NCBI GenBank assembly: GCA_037951105.1
Contig: JBAMJV010008313.1
Coordinates: forward strand, 62,001 to 126,000
Direction: 5' to 3'
From: Echinarachnius parma
Taxonomy: Eukaryota > Echinodermata > Echinoidea > Clypeasteroida > Echinarachniidae
DNA: 64,000 bases
Position 1 is the first letter of the stretch. Each line of letters opens with the position of its first letter. Under the pieces are notes generated by a model, which worked only from the letters and a program-made list of their open reading frames with translations, did no database searches and was not told where the DNA came from. The position numbers and the translations under genes were made by a program. This document shows positions 58,927-64,000 of this stretch, one piece after another.

Positions 58927-59090
58927 TTTCGGTTTCTGAAATGAAGCAGACATAAATAATGGTTCAAAATATATACATTTATAAGAATAACATTTTATTA
59001 ATTCATAAATTTAAAAATAACTGCCATGTCAACGGGAAATAAATACGATTAATTGGGATTTTGTTTGATAGATTCATCGGTAATATGTAC

Positions 59091-59118
59091 CTTGGTTGAG
59101 ACGGGCTCACAAAAAAGG
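59091..59118 (-). promoter_or_regulatory. RPL10 5' TOP-like leader exon
   Basis: On the minus strand CTGCCTTTTTTGTGAGCCCG leads to CTCAACCAAG and a GTACAT donor. An acceptor (CATTTCAG) lies 10 bases before the RPL10 ATG. A start at the C of CCTTTTTT would give the 5' oligopyrimidine tract that couples ribosomal protein translation to TOR signalling. Inferred from sequence only. Confidence 0.55.
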
Positions 59119-60249
59119 CAGATTGATGATGTTTAGTAATTTTCTTAACAAAAATAAAGCAATGAGTCCATTAATCATATAGATTAATAATTTGAAAAAT
59201 ATTTCTCATTCTTTTGTATATATTTTGTAAGTAATTGATAGGTTATATTATTGAAAAAATATTGTAATTCTAGCAATAATATGAAAACGGCAGCTTGGCA
59301 ACAAATGTTGAATGAAATTAGAATCTGAAAAAATAATTCTCTCATGCGAACGTCTATGGTGGCGTTCATACAAGCTCGTTGGGGAAAAAAATAAGGGGTA
59401 GTTCAGTTTTGGTATAGAGGGCGCTGCACGAATTTTTTTTTGGTGAGATATCGAAAAACTGAGTGTAATAATTGATAGAGCCTACAATTTTAATTTCAGT
59501 ATAAAATTTATTTGATCAAAATCGGTTCAGAAACGGCTGAAATATCAATAAATATATCCGATCATAATAAATCTGGGGCCCAGATATATATTCGATGATT
59601 TTTGTATTTATTTTTAAAATGCTTAGGCCTACCGGTACACTTTTTTTTTTTTTTATTCAAAGAGGTTTTAAAATAGTTCTTGATGATCTCTCTATTTAAT
59701 CATTTATTTCAACAAAACATCACATGCATGCTTTTGTATAAAAAATGGTTGAAACCAAGGCTTTTTTTCAGAGCGCATCTATCAACGCGCTCTGCTTTTT
59801 TTTTAGAGCGGCCTCTTGTGTTTAAAGGACTCCTTTTTTTAATGATATTAACAGGATTTTTACTTAGTCGTCAGTGTAATTTTCTATACTTTTCGAGCAT
59901 GGTGGAGTTATAACTATTAGTTTGTAATGTTATTGTGCAGGTTTTGGTTACTAAAGCAGTAGGCTAAAGCTCAACCTTACCAAAACTGTAGTACCCCTAA
60001 CGATTTTTAATTCAATAAAAGCTCGAAAACTAAACAAGACAGTAATGTTGACAATGAATATATTTGAATATTTTGGTCAGCCGCATATAAAAAATATTTG
60101 ATGGACCAATATTGATGCTATCTTAAGATTTCAATTGTTGTTAAATTCATTATTATATTGTACATGTATTCGTTTGTTTGTTTTACCTGCTATTCTAGCT
60201 TAAATTAAATCATAAGGCTTTTTATATTTGAATATTTTGGTCAGCCGCA
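59119..60249. other. intergenic, dispersed repeats
   Basis: Bases about 59735-59955 are a diverged copy of 28440-28635. Nearby GATCAAAATCGGTTCAGAAA at 59515 is the inverse of text near 28350, so both loci hold rearranged pieces of one repeat family. TATTTGAATATTTTGGTCAG is repeated at 60060 and 60227. No gene. Confidence 0.5.
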
Positions 60250-60460
60250 TATAAGGACTACCTCCTTTCTGGCTGCTACCAGCCTAAGCAATTTCCTTGT
60301 GTTTTTAACCATTTTTTATGCATGTTCTGTAAATGTATTTTGTGTTTTTTTTTGTGCTTTCCTATGTTAAGTAATTGTAATTGTGTGATACTTTGTATAC
60401 TGCTTTTTACCATGTATGTATTTTATTGCTTTGGCAAAATAAACTGAACTAAACTGAATT
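60250..60460 (+). mobile_element. LINE 3' end fragment
   Basis: Ends in TTGGCAAAATAAACTGAACT followed by a degenerate ACTGA repeat, as in the short-repeat tails of CR1/L2-like retrotransposons. No coding part seen. Confidence 0.45.
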
Positions 60461-60930
60461 AAAATACATAACAAGGTCAAAATTATGGAAATCATTAATA
60501 CATTAAAATACAAATTTGTTATCGCCTATAATAAAGCAAATTGCAATTTAAAAAACCAAAGAAATTCAGTAAGAGATATAGCAAATAAATATATAAACGC
60601 ATACTATTATATTCTATTACATTGTACCTAATATAGGTTATAATACAAAATTTAACAGGGTTCTACCAAATTAAAGTGGGAATATGTTAAAACATGATTT
60701 GTGTCAGCCTCTGTCTCGATCAGGAAAGTAAAATCATATATTTTTCAATCTTACTAGCCCTGATACTTCTAGATGAGGAATTACAGTGTTCCCTAGTACA
60801 TGTATTTTGATCAATTTTGCTGCCCAATCGCCAGTAAGCGGGCAAGCAAAAGCTGCAAAAAAAGGCTGCAAAATTGTCTGAAGTTATCAGGAAGCCTCAC
60901 ATTGACACGCCAATAATTTGAAGACTAAGA

Positions 60931-62630
60931 GGGGGGGGGGGGGGGGGGGGAGACAGAAATTGGTTTCAACTGAATGACACCCAGTATACCAGCAAGGGGT
61001 ATAGGGAGCAGTTGTTAGGGCTGTTTCCAATGGTGCAAGTCTAATTCTATACCAAATCCAACATTTTCAAGTCCTGTAGAGTATTTGGATATTAAGTTCC
61101 ATGTGTTATGATTTGCTTTTAATTGGTAATCTACCCCTTTTGTATCTCCCTTCCCGTCTCCTCTCCACTTCTCTCCTCTTTTCTCTTTTCTTTCTCTTCC
61201 AATCTATTCTTTACATAATGTACTCATTTAGGCGCGCCGAAAGCAGTTTTTGATTGGGAGGGGGGGGGGGGGGGGGGAGCAAAGACCTTAGGGGGCTCAC
61301 GCGATTTGTTTTGTGTATAGGGGCCATAGGCGTCGATTTCTTCTCGCATTTGGGGGGGGGGGGGGGGTGATACGTCATTTTGACCATCTTTGGCGAGGGA
61401 GTGAAGCGACAACCCAGCAGCGTGCCCGGGTTTTTATGACTGAGGGGGGGGGGGGGGGGGGGGGATCGGGGGGATAAGGGGCCCCAAAAGCTTTTGGATT
61501 TAGCTGTTTAGAAATCGGAAGATAAATTGCACATTACAAGCATCATTTTATGAGGAGGGCTTTGTCCAAGTTTTGATGAACTTTAGCCTGATAGATACAT
61601 AGATTGCAAGCATCCTGATGAAACCCTGAATAGAATCAGTCAAGGGATACCCACATTGGGAAGCTTATTGTGGCTTCAGGGGGCGGAGCCCCAGGGAGCT
61701 TTGAGATTTGCAATATCCAGAAATGAAGATGTTGTCTATATGTTAATAAAATTGGATTTAACTGTTTAGAAATTGGAAGATTATTAAGTGCACATTGCAA
61801 GCAGTTATGAGGAGGGCTTTGTCCAAGTATGGATGAAAGCATCCTGATGGAGCCCTGAATAGAATCAGTCGAGGGATACCCACATTGGGAAGCTTATTGG
61901 GGGTCCAGGGGGCGGAGCCCCCGGAAGATGTGGGATATCCAGAAATAAAGATGTTGTCTATAATAGGAAATAGGAAATACAGTTATCTATTGTATAGTTA
62001 GTTATATAGTTAGCTCAATTTTTCAATGAGTACAGGGACGGGACTGGGTCAAATAACCTAGTGGATGTTCCAGGGGGCACAGCCCCCGGAAGATTTTGGA
62101 TTTGGGCAGTTTAGTTTAGCACTATCAACATGTGGTTTAAAGAAGACTATAGTATCAACTTTCACATTATGAATGAGAGGGGGGCAATGCTCCTTTATTT
62201 TAATGTTATTATATATTTTTGAACCCGAAATATTGGGGGGGGGGGGGGGGTAATAATACAGACCATCCCCCACCTGAAATATTGGGATGGGGGGGGGGGG
62301 GATATCCCCCCACTTCCCCGCCTCCCTCCCCCCCCCCCCCCCCCCCCGGCCCCCGCCGTGATCGACGCCCATGGTATGGGCTCATGCCCAACCACACTCA
62401 CCCCAGACCATACAACCGTTGAATGCAAACTGAGATAATCTGTTCCCGCGCAAAATGGATGTATACATTATTTTTTGAACGTTAGAAATAGCAAGTGTAT
62501 TGGCTCATACATGTTTATGTTTTCGTTCCCACTCTTCTTCTTCTTGTTTTACATATATATATATATATTTTTTTTTTTTCGGGGGGGGGGGGGGCAAAAA
62601 CTCGTTTTGCCCCCCCCCCCCCCCCCCCCC
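60931..62630. repeat. cluster of long G and C runs
   Basis: G runs of about 13-21 lie near 60931, 61260, 61354, 61444, 62235, 62289 and 62581, and C runs near 62330 and 62610. They interrupt repeat copies, and Gly/Pro-rich ORFs here are artefacts. Bases about 61500-61960 hold two tandem units with a 229-bp period (TAGAATCAGTC(A/G)AGGGATAC at 61631 and 61860). Units contain GGGGGCGGAGCCCC. Confidence 0.8.
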
Positions 62631-62699
62631 CACTTCCGGCGCCTACTTTGGCATGCTCTGTTAATATTTTTCCCTAAGTATAATGTTGATTATATTGTT

Positions 62700-62845
62700 G
62701 AGAAGTTATAGGAGACCTACAATTTACGAGCATTGTGCTTTTTAGTAGACCTCCTTTTTCCAATCTGTATACCCATATTCATTGTGAACTTGTATCTCGT
62801 TTGTTGTTGGAAATAAACGATCATTCATTCATTCATTCATTCAAA
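62700..62845 (+). mobile_element. LINE 3' end with ATTC tail
   Basis: TTGTTGGAAATAAACGATC is followed by five ATTC units, typical of L2/CR1-type 3' tails. It ends about 145 bp upstream of COPS3. Confidence 0.5.
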
Positions 62846-62990
62846 TGCAAGATAAAGTAAAAACAAAAAAAGAGGTACCAGTTTACTGGTGCTGGTGACA
62901 TGCATGCAAGCGTTCCATACTTCACCTCACTTTTTAAATTTTATTATTACGCATGCGTGGTTCGTATTTTTGATACTAATCTGAAAAATA

Positions 62991-63045
62991 ATGGCCTCCC
63001 AGTTGGAAGGATTTGTTAATTCTGTGGTTTCTCTATCCACGGATG
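62991..63045 (+). CDS. COPS3: COP9 signalosome subunit 3, first coding exon
   Basis: ATG in good context (AATAATGG) opens 18 codons plus one base, then a consensus donor GTAAGT (63046). The peptide MASQLEGFVNSVVSLSTD closely matches the N-terminus of CSN3, which starts MASALEQFVNSV in vertebrates. CSN3 is a PCI-domain subunit of the COP9 signalosome, the complex that removes NEDD8 from cullins. Only this exon is inside the window; intron 1 is at least 950 bp. An ACGCATGCGT palindrome upstream (62949-62958) may be an NRF1-like promoter site. The call rests on 18 residues plus gene structure. Confidence 0.75.
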
Positions 63046-63953
63046 GTAAGTTTTAAAGCTCATTAGTTATTTCAACATCAGCAGTAATGTTTTCTCAGTG
63101 TATTCTGTTTCATTTTATCAATTTATATGCAAAAGTTTACGTTGTATATTGTCGTAATCATGTGAATGTGTGCCCATATACTGACATCGGTGTACTGTAC
63201 AATGGAAGTGTTGTACTGATTGTGAATGCAGTGAATAAATACCGGTTTAATTTAATTTGCACAGACATTTAATGAGAAATGTTTTGATTAAAATGATAAA
63301 ATAATACCAGATATCTTGGAGAGTTGATAAAGCCAAATCGTGGTAGTACTATAAGTAGGCATGTCACTTCATTTTTAAAAGTTAATATAATAATAATCAG
63401 ACATTACTTAAATCTATGATTAGGCATCACCAAATGAAAATGAAAATTGCGCGAAATTAATGCAAATTATATTCTATGAGTCGGGACTGACCTGATGTAG
63501 ATCATTATGCCCTTTAAAATCCAAACAAATACCAATATTTTGCCAAAATATGGTATTTTACCCATTTGTTGTGTCACAATTTTCGCCATTCACTTAATGG
63601 CGCGCTGCGAGCTTACCTTTCGTGTGCCCGACCGATGTCGCTCGCTTGGTCTCTGGCTCGCACGCGGCGTGCGCTCCCACTATCTCTGCACGCAATTTGA
63701 ATACCCGCTCGCGCGACAGCACACGCGGCGGGCCCGCGCCGCGCCGGCGACGACGGCTAAAATCACCGAATCGAAGCCCCAAAAGCCCCTGTTCGAGCAT
63801 CAAAATGATTATGTGAGACTGCTTGAGGCGGACAAATCTTCCGAGAATATTAATGCTGTAACTGACCTTGATGATCGGATCGTTTGATCGGATCGGCAAA
63901 ATTTTATCGATCTTCGAAATCGGATCGATGATCGGGATCGGATGATCGGCTAT

Positions 63954-63991
<38 letters not shown>

Positions 63992-64000
63992 TTAATTTGC
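63046..64000. other. COPS3 intron 1, GC-rich repeat piece
   Basis: Bases about 63590-63780 are GC- and CpG-rich, followed by GATCGGATC repeats (63865-63945) and an A run at the window end. The ORF at 63507-63887 has no recognisable family and is probably repeat-derived. Confidence 0.4.

Noticed and set aside
61224-62711. Gly-rich and Pro-rich ORFs
   Set aside because: Produced by poly-G and poly-C runs, not codon-selected sequence.
63507-63887. 126-codon ORF near the window end as a gene or COPS3 exon
   Set aside because: It does not resemble COPS3 or another family I know, overlaps GATCGGATC repeats and lies within COPS3 intron 1.

Overview
This is animal nuclear DNA, AT-rich and intron-rich. 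It holds three recognisable housekeeping genes in a large amount of transposon-derived sequence. The protein sequences, short CpG-rich promoter patches, frequent ACATGTA-type words, and abundant non-autonomous DNA transposons and Helitron-like elements suggest a marine deuterostome invertebrate, most likely an echinoderm. That placement is inference; no marker gene fixes the species.

Layout. 1-31 kb has no convincing cellular gene. It holds a 4.1 kb LTR element whose single long ORF encodes a retropepsin-like domain with the catalytic Asp replaced. It also holds two Helitron-like (HINE-type) elements full of AGGTCA repeats, many MITEs with clear target-site duplications, satellite arrays and a GATA microsatellite. 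Three elements here (5637-8864, 19545-21354, 22859-23626) share GGGC(A/C)ATTC termini and probable 4-bp target-site duplications. Each carries its own 13-14 bp motif repeated throughout its body. I consider this the most interesting unexplained pattern in the window. 31.4-46.0 kb is TRMT1 (tRNA guanine-26 dimethyltransferase, + strand). I assembled it as 14 coding exons that stay in frame to 614 codons. 46-51 kb is repeats. 51.2-59.1 kb is RPL10 (ribosomal protein L10/uL16, - strand): five coding exons giving 217 aa, plus a 5' TOP-like leader exon. Two copies of a box C/D snoRNA predicted to guide 28S rRNA methylation lie in its introns. 59-63 kb is repeats with long G and C runs and LINE tails. 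At 62991 the first coding exon of COPS3 (COP9 signalosome subunit 3, + strand) begins; the rest of that gene lies outside the window.

Themes. All three genes serve RNA or protein homeostasis but are not an operon or a known pathway. The host genes show repeated local tandem duplication. One TRMT1 exon has four decayed copies beside it, another has a duplicate split by a MITE, RPL10 exon 4 has two decayed copies, and the RPL10 intronic snoRNA block is duplicated. All exon boundaries were inferred by reading splice sites and frame, without transcript data.
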